From Paenibacillus sp. MBLB1832 (GTDB taxonomy: Bacteria; Bacillota; Bacilli; Paenibacillales; NBRC-103111), in the NCBI RefSeq assembly GCF_032271945.1, contig NZ_CP130319.1, positions 4,421,001-4,485,000 of the forward strand: DNA of 64,000 nucleotides. The letters run 5' to 3'. Positions within the stretch are counted from its first letter, which is position 1, and each line of letters opens with the position of its first letter. Shown piece by piece: positions 52,221 through 61,622 of this stretch. Position numbers and translations under genes: made by a program. The notes beneath the pieces were generated by a model. The model searched no databases. It was given only the letters and a program-made list of their open reading frames with translations, and had not been told where the DNA came from.

Positions 52221-52925
52221 TTGAACCTACACATCCAACTTTTTGCTGGTCTCGTTGATCTGTTCGGAACTACGAAACTCGTCGTGTCCTTGGATCAAGA
52301 ATCCATCACGGTTGCTGAATTGAAGCTGAAGCTTACGCAGGATTATCCCACTGCTTCCTCGCTCGTAGCGACTTGTTTTTTCGCTAAAAATCAAGCGTAT
52401 GCCGGTGATCAAGATACCCTTTCGGCTTCTGACGAAATCGCTTTGATTCCACCTGTTTCTGGCGGACAGCCTTCACTATACGAGATTACCGACACGGAGA
52501 TCGACATCACAGCCGTTACATCTAAAGTGAACCACCCCAACCACGGGGCCTCCCTGGCTTTTATTGGTACTACACGAGAAATGACCTTTGGACAGCGAAC
52601 AGTGCTGTTAGAATATGAAGCATATCGACCTATGGCTCTGAAAATGATGGCCACCATCGGTGAGGAAATTGCCTCAAAATGGCCTGGCACCTTATGTGCG
52701 ATTACACATCGACTCGGTCGTGTGGACATTGCCGAAGCCAGTGTTGTTATTGCAGTCTCGTCCCCTCATCGGGCCGCTTGCTATGACGCGAGCCGCTATG
52801 CGATTGAGCGATTGAAACAAATTGTCCCCATTTGGAAGAAAGAAATTTGGGAAGACGGCTCCGAATGGAAAGGCAGTCAAACGGGACCATGGAATCCGCT
52901 CGAAACGCCCCTTACAGAATATTAA
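52221..52925 (+). CDS. MoaD-MoaE fusion, molybdopterin synthase
   Basis: A 234-residue fusion of both molybdopterin synthase subunits. Residues 1-82 are MoaD (beta-grasp fold ending PPVSGG). Residues 83-234 are MoaE (TSKVNHPNHGASLAFIGTTRE, LEYEAYRPMALKMM, HRLGRVDIAEASVVIAVSSPHR, PIWKKEIWEDG). MoaD normally needs a free C-terminal Gly-Gly for thiocarboxylation, so cleavage after residue 82 is expected, as for mycobacterial MoaX. It starts at TTG 52221 behind AGGAGA. moeB follows after 20 bases. Confidence 0.9.
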   Translation: MNLHIQLFAGLVDLFGTTKLVVSLDQESITVAELKLKLTQDYPTASSLVATCFFAKNQAYAGDQDTLSASDEIALIPPVSGGQPSLYEITDTEIDITAVTSKVNHPNHGASLAFIGTTREMTFGQRTVLLEYEAYRPMALKMMATIGEEIASKWPGTLCAITHRLGRVDIAEASVVIAVSSPHRAACYDASRYAIERLKQIVPIWKKEIWEDGSEWKGSQTGPWNPLETPLTEY

Positions 52926-52945
52926 TTGATCGGAGATGATTCCGC

Positions 52946-54010
52946 TTGAACACAAATCTACATGACATTTCTGCACCAGATATCGATACGCGCTACTCGA
53001 GACAGCTACTCTTTGCTCCTATAGGCATCGAAGGGCAGCGAAAGCTTGGCGACGGTCGAGTCGCGATTGTTGGCATGGGTGCCTTAGGCACCGTACTTGC
53101 CAATCATATGGTGCGTGCCGGTGTAGGTTATGTTCGTATCATCGATCGTGATTTTGTCGATAGAACGAATCTGCAACGTCAGATGCTGTATGACGAAGAA
53201 GACGCTGCAGCTACGTTGCCCAAAGCGATTGCAGCCGCTAATCGGCTGCGTCTCGTCAATTCTTCCATCGTCATCGATCCCCATGTAACTGATCTGAATG
53301 CCACGAATGCTGAGCAATTGCTGCATGATGTGGACCTTATTTTAGATGGCACCGATAACTTTGCCGTCCGTTTCCTGCTGAATGATGTCAGCAACAAATT
53401 AGGCATCCCTTGGATTTATGGAGGCGCAGTCGCTTCTCGAGGGGTTTCCTTAACCATTCTCCCTGGTGAAACACCTTGTTTGCGCTGTTTATTCACGCAA
53501 GCTCCTGCTGCTGGAACGACAGACACCTGTGATACCGCTGGCGTCATTAGCGGCATTATCCATGTTGTGGCATCCTTTCAGGCGACAGAAGCACTCAAAC
53601 TGCTCGTAGGCGCCAAAGAGCAGCTCAATCTTAGCATGCAGCAATGGGACTTATGGTTCAATCAGAACTCTGCCATCAGGGTCTCAGGGGCTAAGAAATC
53701 AGATTGTCCAGCTTGTGCCCATCACCAATTTGATTATTTAGATGCACACTTGGAGAGCGACACCATTCAATCTCTCTGCGGCCGTAATTCGGTACAGATC
53801 CATCCCGTGAGGCCCAGCACACATCCCCTGGAATACTGGGAAGAACGGCTCACGCCGCTTGGAATCGTCGAGAAAAATAAGTTTCTTTTGAAATTCCATC
53901 CATCCTCCGATATTCAAATCATTTTATTCCCGGGCGGCCGCGTTCTCATACAAGGGACTGAAGACCTAATTCAGGCTAAAAGTCTTTACAGCCGTTATAT
54001 TGGGATGTAG
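52946..54010 (+). CDS. moeB: MoeB/ThiF-family adenylyltransferase
   Basis: Adenylates the C-terminal glycine of MoaD (or ThiS-type) proteins. The 354-residue protein has RYSRQLLFAPIG, the nucleotide loop VGMGALGTVLANHMVRAG, DRTNLQRQ, LDGTDNFAVRFLLND, the likely catalytic cysteine in TCDTAGV, and zinc cysteines CLRC and CPAC. A C-terminal extension of about 80 residues replaces the rhodanese domain of longer forms. TTG start behind GGAGATG. It probably acts on the MoaD half of the fusion just upstream. Confidence 0.9.
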   Translation: MNTNLHDISAPDIDTRYSRQLLFAPIGIEGQRKLGDGRVAIVGMGALGTVLANHMVRAGVGYVRIIDRDFVDRTNLQRQMLYDEEDAAATLPKAIAAANRLRLVNSSIVIDPHVTDLNATNAEQLLHDVDLILDGTDNFAVRFLLNDVSNKLGIPWIYGGAVASRGVSLTILPGETPCLRCLFTQAPAAGTTDTCDTAGVISGIIHVVASFQATEALKLLVGAKEQLNLSMQQWDLWFNQNSAIRVSGAKKSDCPACAHHQFDYLDAHLESDTIQSLCGRNSVQIHPVRPSTHPLEYWEERLTPLGIVEKNKFLLKFHPSSDIQIILFPGGRVLIQGTEDLIQAKSLYSRYIGM

Positions 54011-54056
54011 TATTACAATATACCTACATGATTACAGGACTTGGAAGGGAGCTTCT

Positions 54057-55106
54057 ATGCGAGTACATGTGCTTCAACTTATCGTTGGCGACAAATTGAT
54101 TTCCGATTCCTACAATTCCGTAGGTCTGCATCTCCTCTCATCAGGCACAGTGCTCGATGCAGGGGACATTACAATGCTTAATCGCCATAGCGTGGATTAC
54201 GTTGATATAGCCCCAAGAGTCAGTGAAATTGAGAAAGTCGTTGAAGAAGCGCCTGTTCGTCAAGCCAATATGTTGCAGATCGACTTATTCAACAGCGCGG
54301 TTGATGGCATCAAAGAACTTTTCGATACGGTTCAAAAAGGCGGCGTTCTTCAAAACGAAAATGTGGAATCCGCTTTCAATCCATTAATTGGAAGCATCAA
54401 AGAAGAAAATGACGTCGTTTCCTTGCTCCTTTCCCTAAACAGCGATGATGATTACACGCTTCAACACAGCGTTCAAGTAGGTATGTTATCGTATTACATT
54501 GCCAAATGGATGAACAAAAGCGAGAAAGAAGCTTTAATCATTGGCAAAGCAGGTTATTTGCACGATATAGGGAAGTGCAAGATTTCATTAGATATTTTGA
54601 ATAAACCTGGGAAGCTAACGAGGGATGAATTCGAAGAAGTTCAGAAGCATACCATTTACGGATATGACATGATCAAGAAACAACTGAAGGATGATACGTT
54701 GGCTCTTGTGGCCTTGCAGCATCATGAACGGATGGATGGGACAGGTTACCCGCTTCGCAAATTCGGTAACGACATTCATTCGTACTCACGGATTATCGCA
54801 GTTGCGGACATTTACAGCGCCATGATCTCCAGCCGTGTTTATCAGCAACGACGGGATCTCCTTTATGTACTGAAGGAACTTCATCGCATGAGCTTTGGCC
54901 AGCTTGATCCGAAAATCACTCAAGTGTTTATCCGAAACATGATTCCGAATTTTATCGGTAAAAAAGTGTTTCTGAGCGATGGACGCGAGGGCACGATCAT
55001 TATGACCAACCCGACAGACTTCTTCCGACCGCTCATTAACATCAATGGCCAATTCCTTGATATGTCTCAATTAGCAAATGTCGAAATTACGACGATCGCG
55101 ATCTAG
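54057..55106 (+). CDS. HD-GYP domain phosphodiesterase
   Basis: A 349-residue protein built like the one at 47979: an N-terminal region of about 110 residues (RVHVLQLIVGDKLISDSYNS), then HD-GYP with YLHDIGKCKI and HHERMDGTGYP, then a beta-rich tail (GKKVFLSDGREGTIIM). The catalytic residues are present, so c-di-GMP hydrolysis is likely. ATG 54057 follows GGAAGGGAG; the frame overlaps the end of moeB upstream without a site. It converges on the DUF350 gene with a gap of 5 bases. Confidence 0.86.
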   Translation: MRVHVLQLIVGDKLISDSYNSVGLHLLSSGTVLDAGDITMLNRHSVDYVDIAPRVSEIEKVVEEAPVRQANMLQIDLFNSAVDGIKELFDTVQKGGVLQNENVESAFNPLIGSIKEENDVVSLLLSLNSDDDYTLQHSVQVGMLSYYIAKWMNKSEKEALIIGKAGYLHDIGKCKISLDILNKPGKLTRDEFEEVQKHTIYGYDMIKKQLKDDTLALVALQHHERMDGTGYPLRKFGNDIHSYSRIIAVADIYSAMISSRVYQQRRDLLYVLKELHRMSFGQLDPKITQVFIRNMIPNFIGKKVFLSDGREGTIIMTNPTDFFRPLININGQFLDMSQLANVEITTIAI

Positions 55107-55111
55107 CTCTC

Positions 55112-55501
55112 TTAAATAATGAGTGAGGAGACAGATATGGCGATGCCAATGTATACAGCTGCAAGCAAGGTACCTACCGCGATATTGCCTTGCTTCAACT
55201 GATGGGATAGCTTTATGCCAGGTGTTAACCAATCAAACACCCAGTATGAGGCTATTAAACATGAGTAACCGACTGCAAACCATAGGCCCATATGCCAGAT
55301 GGAGGCATTCGTATAAGCGGCAATACCTAGAATGATAGCTGTGGAAACGAATTTACCGCCCATCGTAATGCCTACGGCCACATTGCCATTATTGATTTCT
55401 TCCATATCGCGGTATGGCGTCATCAAACTAAAGATATACATTCCTGCAAACTGCAGCAGGACAATAACGCAAAGACTGATTAGCAAATCCAACACGATCA
55501 C
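55112..55501 (-). CDS. DUF350 membrane protein (YjfL-like)
   Basis: A roughly 129-residue protein with four membrane spans arranged as two repeats (NNGNVAVGITMGGKFVSTAIIL and KQGNIAVGTLLAAVYIGIAI), the hallmark of DUF350/YjfL. The function is unknown; in several bacteria it is encoded with glutathionylspermidine-synthase-like ATP-grasp genes, as here. The likely start is the GTG at 55501, overlapping the upstream stop by GTGA; nearby GTG/TTG codons are alternatives. Last gene of a five-gene operon. Confidence 0.82.
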   Translation of the reverse strand: MIVLDLLISLCVIVLLQFAGMYIFSLMTPYRDMEEINNGNVAVGITMGGKFVSTAIILGIAAYTNASIWHMGLWFAVGYSCLIASYWVFDWLTPGIKLSHQLKQGNIAVGTLLAAVYIGIAISVSSLII

Positions 55502-56160
55502 TCCGCCCACCCCCGAAATTTAGCCATCGATTGATCATAATTCGTATAATCATGCACTTCTTCCAGCACAACACTAACTTCCTTTTTATCCTTAAAAGAC
55601 TTATAGCGCTCTTCGGGAATCGGTTGCTTCACCTTCTGTCCAGTTGGCAGTTCCGCGACAGCGAAGAAGCGTGATTTGCCTTCCAGTTCGGTTTTATACA
55701 CACCAATTAGCTTAACATCCGTCTTAATTTCAACTTTCAATTCCGAAATATCCTTATCCGCTTCTTCTTTGGTTTTAAACGTCTTGATCGGTTTCCATTG
55801 CGAAAGTGTCACATCGTTCTTCCCTTGACTATCTATTTTCATCGTTGCGAACATATAGTTTAGCACATAGATGCTGTCCCCCGTCGCAAAATTCTGATCA
55901 TTGGAGATTCGTTCATTATTCGGCAATAGCACCATGTCCCCGTCGATCAAATCGCCGACCTTCACTTGCTGAACCTGATAATCCCACGGTACCTCACCGT
56001 TGGAAGAGTTAGTTATCGTAGCTGCGTTACCTGAGGCGACCGTAGTCACTGATTTACTTAGAACCGAAGGCTTCTTATCGAATGCCAAGCTGATCATCCA
56101 AATAATGACGATCACACCGATGATTCCTATTGCAAAAAGCATAAATCGTGCTTGTTTCAA
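55498..56160 (-). CDS. Membrane-anchored protein of unknown function in the Gsp_synth operon
   Basis: A 220-residue protein with one N-terminal span (MLFAIGIIGVIVIIWMISL) followed by an extracytoplasmic, Lys-rich domain (VQQVKVGDLIDGDMVLL, FATGDSIYVLNYMFATMKID, VKLIGVYKTELEGKSRFFAVAELP). I do not recognise the family. It starts at TTG 56160 behind GGAGTGA, overlapping the ATP-grasp stop by TTGA. DUF350 overlaps its end. Tight coupling argues that it is a structural partner of the operon. Confidence 0.72.
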   Translation of the reverse strand: MKQARFMLFAIGIIGVIVIIWMISLAFDKKPSVLSKSVTTVASGNAATITNSSNGEVPWDYQVQQVKVGDLIDGDMVLLPNNERISNDQNFATGDSIYVLNYMFATMKIDSQGKNDVTLSQWKPIKTFKTKEEADKDISELKVEIKTDVKLIGVYKTELEGKSRFFAVAELPTGQKVKQPIPEERYKSFKDKKEVSVVLEEVHDYTNYDQSMAKFRGWAE

Positions 56161-57353
56161 GGCGTTTTCACTCCAATCGCCACAAATTGACTTGCATTTC
56201 CTGTAATCAAACCGCCAGCTCTGCCGAGTAGACCGCACGGCGTACCGTTAAGGACGAATAACCCTGTTAATAGATGTCCCTGACCATGAGCAAAAGAAAG
56301 CTCAGGCAAATCAGCCCGCCCTTGATAGACACGTTTGAAAAATACGCTCGTATCAAAGCCTGCCTCATCCTTATGTGCCAGCTCGCCATGTTCATCATAG
56401 ATTTCCACGGATCCGCCTTCGCGGCCGAACATCGACTTGGATACATAATTCCCTTCCAGATGAGGCTCTGTGAACGTTGGCAGCATATATGCCGCAATCG
56501 CATCATGCTCTTCTTCCGTAAACAGCTCAGAGCGCTCCAGATGCAACTGCCAGATCAAGGCCTGTAAGCCTTTGGATTGCAAAATAACAGCATGCAGCGG
56601 ATTGAACAACTGAACCAGTTGCTCTTCAATGGCATAGGATAGTGCCTCTCCGCCGTCGTCAACACCCATCCACTCCTTCGGATATAAGGCGAACATACGC
56701 TGAATTGTTTGATCCTTTCCTACCTTGACGATCCCATCATCAATCCATACATCCAAGCAATTTACGCAGGTCATCTCTCTTTGACTGTGCGCGACAAGGG
56801 CATCGATCGTCCCTGTATCTTCAATATGTTGTCCATAGCCTACACAGGCTGCATACGTTGGGGCCTCAATCGCCCATGCTTGACGTACAAGCTCTTTCAT
56901 CTCTACATTCGGCGAGACTAGACCGTATTGATCACATAGCCATGGGGTTGCAATTGCCGCCTCCACATAGCCTGTGGGGGTATCCGCATTCAGCTCCAGC
57001 AGCTTGATCTTACCTTCAATATTAATACTAAAATCAAATCTGGCATAACGACTGATAACGCCTTCTTCTCCAGGCTCAAGTCGATCCAATCCATCCCAGA
57101 GCACCTCGGGAATCGAGAGATTGGCGTAGCATTCTCTATAACCTATTAGGCTACGGGCCGCTTTATCGAACACGAGCCACAGCTTCTTTGCAGCAGCAAT
57201 AAGTTCCTCATAGACTGCATGTTCCATAACGATAAGTTGATCAATCCAGTAGGCTTCCTCTTCCAAATTAGCCCACCTGAACCCAAGTTCAGCTAGTTGC
57301 TGAACTCTTGCATCACGATCAGAAGCTGGCTGACCTATCACTTCAAAGATCAT
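56157..57353 (-). CDS. Glutathionylspermidine synthase-family ATP-grasp protein (YjfC/YgiC-like)
   Basis: A 398-residue protein of the Gsp_synth family, amide ligases that join a peptide carboxylate to a polyamine or amine. It contains ISRYARFDFSINIEGKIKLL with ELNADTPTG (metal site), and the ATP loop LEGNYVSKSMFGREGG near residue 300. It lacks the amidase domain of true Gsp synthases, as YgiC and YjfC do. The substrate is unknown. GGGGG precedes the ATG; it sits between a Ser-rich secreted protein and two membrane proteins. Confidence 0.88.
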   Translation of the reverse strand: MIFEVIGQPASDRDARVQQLAELGFRWANLEEEAYWIDQLIVMEHAVYEELIAAAKKLWLVFDKAARSLIGYRECYANLSIPEVLWDGLDRLEPGEEGVISRYARFDFSINIEGKIKLLELNADTPTGYVEAAIATPWLCDQYGLVSPNVEMKELVRQAWAIEAPTYAACVGYGQHIEDTGTIDALVAHSQREMTCVNCLDVWIDDGIVKVGKDQTIQRMFALYPKEWMGVDDGGEALSYAIEEQLVQLFNPLHAVILQSKGLQALIWQLHLERSELFTEEEHDAIAAYMLPTFTEPHLEGNYVSKSMFGREGGSVEIYDEHGELAHKDEAGFDTSVFFKRVYQGRADLPELSFAHGQGHLLTGLFVLNGTPCGLLGRAGGLITGNASQFVAIGVKTP

Positions 57354-57356
57354 GCC

Positions 57357-58040
57357 TTAACCCCCAGAGCTTGAGCTGGATGATGAGCTGAAACCGCTTG
57401 ATTTGCCGCCAATACTTCCTGTGCCCGTTGATGTCGACTTCGAGGAGCTCGATGAAGTTGAACTTCCACTTGAACCCGAATAACTGCTTACGGATCCTGT
57501 CGTTCCTGATTTCGAACTCGTGGTGGATTTATTCGATGTAAATGTTCCACTGCCGCTGGACGTCGTTGGTGTCTTCGTTGTGGAACGATTCGTGAATGAG
57601 CTTGGTTGATACGATTTATTCACGTATGGCGTATTAGAACGATAGTAATAAGAACGATGATTATTTCCCCAACTGCTTGAGGAATAAGGACTTACCGTAT
57701 TGAAAATGAGATGATACAGCAGCAAGTCATCCCATCCAAAGCCGCCGCCTGAAACATTGTTCACAATAATCGGCGTTGTACTGCTTCCCGATCCTCCTGA
57801 GGTTGTTCCTGATGGTATTGGCGTAGGTGAAGGCGTTGCACCCTTATCTGAGGGTATGGGCAAATTCCAATCCACCTGTGGATCGAAGTACGCTTTCACT
57901 TCTTCGCTGGACCACTCCACCAATTTCGCGGATCCCGCATTGGGATTAGGCGATTCTGCGGCGCTTGCGGAGAGGAGCAGCAGTTGACTCATGAGAATGA
58001 AGCTCAGTGAAGCTGACAGAACTTTAAGCGGTCGTTTCAC
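57357..58040 (-). CDS. Secreted Ser/Gly-rich low-complexity protein
   Basis: A 227-residue protein with a clear signal peptide (LKVLSASLSFILMSQLLLLSASA) and a Pro/Thr/Gly linker. A short ordered patch follows (NNVSGGGFGWDDLLLYHLIF), then about 100 residues of Ser/Thr/Gly ending in serine runs and Gly-Gly. Similar Ser-rich proteins (YgiB/YjfM type) accompany YgiC-like ATP-grasp genes in enterobacteria, so it may be a substrate. No catalytic motif is visible. It overlaps the small gene upstream by ATGA. Confidence 0.75.
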   Translation of the reverse strand: MKRPLKVLSASLSFILMSQLLLLSASAAESPNPNAGSAKLVEWSSEEVKAYFDPQVDWNLPIPSDKGATPSPTPIPSGTTSGGSGSSTTPIIVNNVSGGGFGWDDLLLYHLIFNTVSPYSSSSWGNNHRSYYYRSNTPYVNKSYQPSSFTNRSTTKTPTTSSGSGTFTSNKSTTSSKSGTTGSVSSYSGSSGSSTSSSSSKSTSTGTGSIGGKSSGFSSSSSSSSGG

Positions 58041-58258
58041 TGTTTGCTCCCTCCTCCTTCCGTACTTACAGCAACAAGCAGCAATTCAAATACATCGAGA
58101 TCCAAGTTCAGTCGGCCCTCGATCATCTCATATTCCTTGCCTGCGACCAGAATAAAATTAGCTACATTCAGAGCTTGGATCAGCCCATCATCCCATGGCC
58201 GTTCGCCAATTTTGACCAACTGCCCGCTAACTAATTTCTCATAAAGTACAATTGTCAT
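58037..58258 (-). CDS. Small acidic protein, first gene of the Gsp_synth operon
   Basis: A 73-residue protein (TIVLYEKLVSGQLVKIGERP, then EYEMIEGRLNLDLDVFELLLVAV). I do not recognise it; it looks like a compact beta-rich domain without signal peptide or membrane span. AAAGGAGG lies well placed before the ATG, and its stop overlaps the Ser-rich gene by ATGA, so it is real and the first gene of the operon. The 110-base gap upstream holds only the NlpC/P60 terminator and the presumed promoter. Confidence 0.72.
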   Translation of the reverse strand: MTIVLYEKLVSGQLVKIGERPWDDGLIQALNVANFILVAGKEYEMIEGRLNLDLDVFELLLVAVSTEGGGSKQ

Positions 58259-58339
58259 CTTTCCTTGCCTCCTTTACAAAAAACATACTACTATGTAAAA
58301 CGCACCAACTATGTATTTGTTTCAAATTACTAAAAAATA

Positions 58340-58361
58340 AAAACCTATCCAGAGGATAGGC
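58340..58361 (-). terminator. Terminator after the NlpC/P60 gene
   Basis: CCTATCC pairs with GGATAGG around TCT, followed by TTTTTATTTTTT on the minus strand, 10 bases after the stop codon. Confidence 0.8.
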
Positions 58362-58370
58362 TCTCATTTA

Positions 58371-59489
58371 TTAATAGACAAATCGCTTTGCTTTAATATA
58401 CGTTTTCTTCCAGTAAGGCTTGTTGATGTTCGTAATTTGAACGCCGTTTTTAGGCTTTGGAGACGAATGAAGCATTTGCATGTTGCCGATATAAATACCG
58501 ACATGACCTACGGTTTTATTCGTTTTGAAGCGTCCTGGGACATAGAAAAACATCAGATCGCCTTTACGTAACGATTTCCGAGAAACAAACGTACCTAATG
58601 CCGCTTGCTGACGAGAGATTCTCGGCAATTTGACTCCGTATTTCCCGAAAATATATTGCGTGAAAGAAGCGCAATCGAAACGTCCCGTCTGTGGATATGG
58701 CTTTGCTCCAAATAAATATTTTACACCTAAATATTGCTTACCTTTCCGAATCATCGCGTTAACATCAATGTTTTTTAGAACAGGGACGGCATCCTCTTGA
58801 TCGAATTGAGACCACACCGGCCTATCCGTCAACGTCTGATCTGACATCATGGCTGGGTTGGCCGACGTGTCCTCTCCTCTGAATGGATCCGTTGGGTCTT
58901 CAGCGAAATCTAGTTCTGGAGCATTTCCGCTTGGACTTGTATCGTCCTCATTCTCGATCAATTCCATCGGCGTGCTATGAATGAGTACATCTTTAGAACG
59001 CACTTCAAAAGACATATCATCTTGGAATAAATCAGCTAGGTCAGTAACCGGCAAATACGCAATAGCCCCCTCTTTCACAATGGGCTGACTCAGAGTGATG
59101 TCTGTTCCATCTTTAACAGCTTTAGTGGAGTTTATGATTAACTCAAAATTCGCGTCATTTTCTCCAAGTATAAGCTTACGTCCCGAATCTTCCCATTCGG
59201 ATTGATATTTCAATGTCTTGATCAAATCCTGAGCAGAAACATACTTCACACTGCCAAACGTTTTCATGGGCAGCGTAACATCATTCGTGCCAAGGGCAAC
59301 GATCTCTTTCCCAGCCTGTGACAAACTTTTGGCAGTGGAATTACTCGAACCTGTTACCCCAGAAGTAACATTGGTCGGACTCGCTGAAGGTACAACGCGT
59401 GTGCCCGTATTATCCTTCCCGCAAGCCGTCGTAATCGCCATCATGACGACCATACTTCCTATTGCAGGTGCTTTTAACTTACTCCACAT
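58371..59489 (-). CDS. NlpC/P60 family cell-wall lipoprotein
   Basis: A 372-residue lipoprotein with a signal ending at Cys23 (MMAITTAC). The middle resembles a copper-amine-oxidase-N-type stalk (about 65-170, YVSAQDLIKTLKYQSEW, YLPVTDLADLF). The C-terminal NlpC/P60 endopeptidase (about 245-372) has the catalytic cysteine in RFDCASFTQYIFGKYG, the first histidine in VGHVGIYIG and the second in MLHSSPKP. It probably cleaves peptidoglycan stem peptides on the cell surface. AAGGAGAG precedes the ATG. Confidence 0.9.
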   Translation of the reverse strand: MWSKLKAPAIGSMVVMMAITTACGKDNTGTRVVPSASPTNVTSGVTGSSNSTAKSLSQAGKEIVALGTNDVTLPMKTFGSVKYVSAQDLIKTLKYQSEWEDSGRKLILGENDANFELIINSTKAVKDGTDITLSQPIVKEGAIAYLPVTDLADLFQDDMSFEVRSKDVLIHSTPMELIENEDDTSPSGNAPELDFAEDPTDPFRGEDTSANPAMMSDQTLTDRPVWSQFDQEDAVPVLKNIDVNAMIRKGKQYLGVKYLFGAKPYPQTGRFDCASFTQYIFGKYGVKLPRISRQQAALGTFVSRKSLRKGDLMFFYVPGRFKTNKTVGHVGIYIGNMQMLHSSPKPKNGVQITNINKPYWKKTYIKAKRFVY

Positions 59490-59690
59490 GAGTTTCTCTC
59501 TCCTTCAGGAACGCATTAGAATCCTTTATAGGGTGAGACAACTCCAAGTCAAATATGCATGCAGAGCCATTACGAATTTTTACCGAAAAGCCCTTTGATA
59601 ATCAGTCTGAAGACTGAGTCAACTAGCAGGATTCACAGTCTAAATGTGGAATTACCACATATATATATTGGTTTGGGAGGAGTGATAAGC

Positions 59691-60116
59691 TTGGGTATTT
59701 TTAGTGGATTACTAGGCAATTTATCGGAAGTTTCCGTGGAGGAGCTTAGTGCTCAATACGGTTCTTATCTGATGTCGAATGAAACGATCACAACAGGCTT
59801 TAAGCTCGTAAGGGACACTTTCGTCGTCACAGATGAACGCATCATTATCATTGACCATCAAGGTGTAACTGGCAAAAAAACAAAGGTTTCCACTATTGAC
59901 CTCGATTCTATTTATGAAGTGTCCATGGAAACAGGCGGTACAGGATTTGACGACAGCGAACTAACCATTCATTACATCACATCGCCCTATTACAGAGCCA
60001 ATACTATTTCAACCGCGACGTATCGGTTTGAGTTTAAGAAGAAATTTAATATCCAATCGTTCTATGTAGCCTTGCAAACAGCCGCTACGCAGAATCGCAA
60101 ACGAATTAACGGTTAA
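59691..60116 (+). CDS. Bacterial PH domain protein
   Basis: A 141-residue cytoplasmic protein that is almost entirely one bacterial PH domain (bPH_1): GIFSGLLGNLSEVSVEEL, then FKLVRDTFVVTDERIIIID and GVTGKKTKVSTIDLDSIYEVSMET. Its role is unknown; such proteins often bind membranes or partner proteins. It starts at TTG 59691 behind a perfect GGGAGGAG; the frame is open further upstream but without a site. It shares a bidirectional terminator with sufB. Confidence 0.85.
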   Translation: MGIFSGLLGNLSEVSVEELSAQYGSYLMSNETITTGFKLVRDTFVVTDERIIIIDHQGVTGKKTKVSTIDLDSIYEVSMETGGTGFDDSELTIHYITSPYYRANTISTATYRFEFKKKFNIQSFYVALQTAATQNRKRING

Positions 60117-60153
60117 AAAAAGCGTGCCTGAGAGATCATCTCGGGCACGCTTT
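60115..60153. terminator. Bidirectional terminator between the PH-domain gene and sufB
   Basis: AAAGCGTGCC pairs with GGGCACGCTTT, with inner GAGA/TCTC, flanked by an A7 run and a T-rich tail. It serves the PH-domain gene (plus) and the suf operon (minus). Confidence 0.85.
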
Positions 60154-60161
60154 GCTATTTA

Positions 60162-61559
60162 TTAACCGATGGACCCTTCCATCTCGAACTTGATGAGACG
60201 GTTCATTTCCACGGCATATTCCATTGGAAGTTCCTTGGTGAATGGTTCAATGAAGCCCATAACGATCATTTGCGTCGCTTCTGCTTCTGTTAGACCACGG
60301 CTCATGAGGTAGAACAATTGATCCTCAGAAACCTTGGAAACTGTCGCTTCATGCTCAAGCGTAATGTTGTCGTTCATGATTTCATTGTAAGGAATTGTAT
60401 CGGATGTGGACTCGTTATCCAAAATTAGCGTATCGCATTTGATATTCGCTTTAGAGCCTTGGGAGTTACGCCCGAAGGAAGCCAAACCACGATATGTTAC
60501 TTTACCACCATGCTTGGAAATCGATTTAGACACAATTGTTGACGTTGTATCAGGCGCCAAGTGCGTCATTTTCGCACCAGCATCTTGGTGCTGACCTTTA
60601 CCCGCTACAGCGATGGAAAGTACCATCCCTTTAGCGCCGCGGCCTTTCAACACAACCGCTGGGTACTTCATCGTCAATTTGGAGCCGATGTTACCGTCAA
60701 CCCACTCCATCGTAGCTCCTTCTTCTGCAACCGCACGTTTTGTAACGAGGTTGTAGATGTTAGGCGCCCAGTTCTGGATCGTTGTGTAACGAGCACGGGA
60801 GTTCTTCAGACATACGATCTCAACAACCGCACTGTGCAGGGAGTTCGTGCTGTAGATCGGAGCTGTACAGCCCTCTACGTAGTGCACAAAGCTATCTTCG
60901 TCGGTGATGATCAATGTACGCTCGAATTGACCCATGTTTTCGGAGTTAATACGGAAGTAAGCTTGCAACGGAATTTCACATTTCACGCCTTTTGGTACGT
61001 AGATGAAAGATCCACCTGACCAAACTGCGCTGTTCAATGCAGCGAACTTGTTATCGGAAGGAGGAATAATCGTTCCGAAATATTGTTTGAATAATTCTGG
61101 ATACTCACGAAGAGCTGTATCTGTGTCAGTGAAGATAACACCTTGATCTTCAAGCTCTTTCTGCATGCTGTGGTAAACAACCTCAGATTCATACTGAGCA
61201 GATACACCTGCTAGGAACTTTTGCTCTGCTTCTGGGATACCCAGTTTGTCGAACGTTTCTTTGATTTCTGTAGGAACTTCTTCCCACGTTTTACCTTGCT
61301 TCTCGGATGGACGCACATAGTATTGGATATCATCGAAATCCAAGTCATCCATGTTCCCGCCCCAGCGCGGCATTGGCATTTTGAAGAATTGCTCAAGAGA
61401 TTTCAAACGGAATTCCAGCATCCATTCTGGCTCGCCTTTAATTCTTGAGATTTCTTCAACGATTTCACGAGTTAAGCCTTTACCTGATTGGAAAATGGCC
61501 TTGTGCTCATCTCTAAAACCATATTTATAATCCTCGAGATCTGGCATTTGTTTTGCCAT
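60162..61559 (-). CDS. sufB: Fe-S cluster assembly protein SufB
   Basis: Scaffold subunit of the SufBCD complex. The 465-residue protein has [19 protein letters not shown] at the N-terminus and the beta-helix core with [22 protein letters not shown] and [12 protein letters not shown], then a C-terminal [27 protein letters not shown] precedes the ATG. It is the last gene of the suf operon, 63 bases after sufU, and matches the Bacillus order sufCDSUB. Confidence 0.97.
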   Translation of the reverse strand: MAKQMPDLEDYKYGFRDEHKAIFQSGKGLTREIVEEISRIKGEPEWMLEFRLKSLEQFFKMPMPRWGGNMDDLDFDDIQYYVRPSEKQGKTWEEVPTEIKETFDKLGIPEAEQKFLAGVSAQYESEVVYHSMQKELEDQGVIFTDTDTALREYPELFKQYFGTIIPPSDNKFAALNSAVWSGGSFIYVPKGVKCEIPLQAYFRINSENMGQFERTLIITDEDSFVHYVEGCTAPIYSTNSLHSAVVEIVCLKNSRARYTTIQNWAPNIYNLVTKRAVAEEGATMEWVDGNIGSKLTMKYPAVVLKGRGAKGMVLSIAVAGKGQHQDAGAKMTHLAPDTTSTIVSKSISKHGGKVTYRGLASFGRNSQGSKANIKCDTLILDNESTSDTIPYNEIMNDNITLEHEATVSKVSEDQLFYLMSRGLTEAEATQMIVMGFIEPFTKELPMEYAVEMNRLIKFEMEGSIG

Positions 61560-61622
61560 GGTTGATTCCTCCTTAATATGATGTTTACTTGCGTTTCGAT
61601 TACCTATTCCATCGCGAATGCG

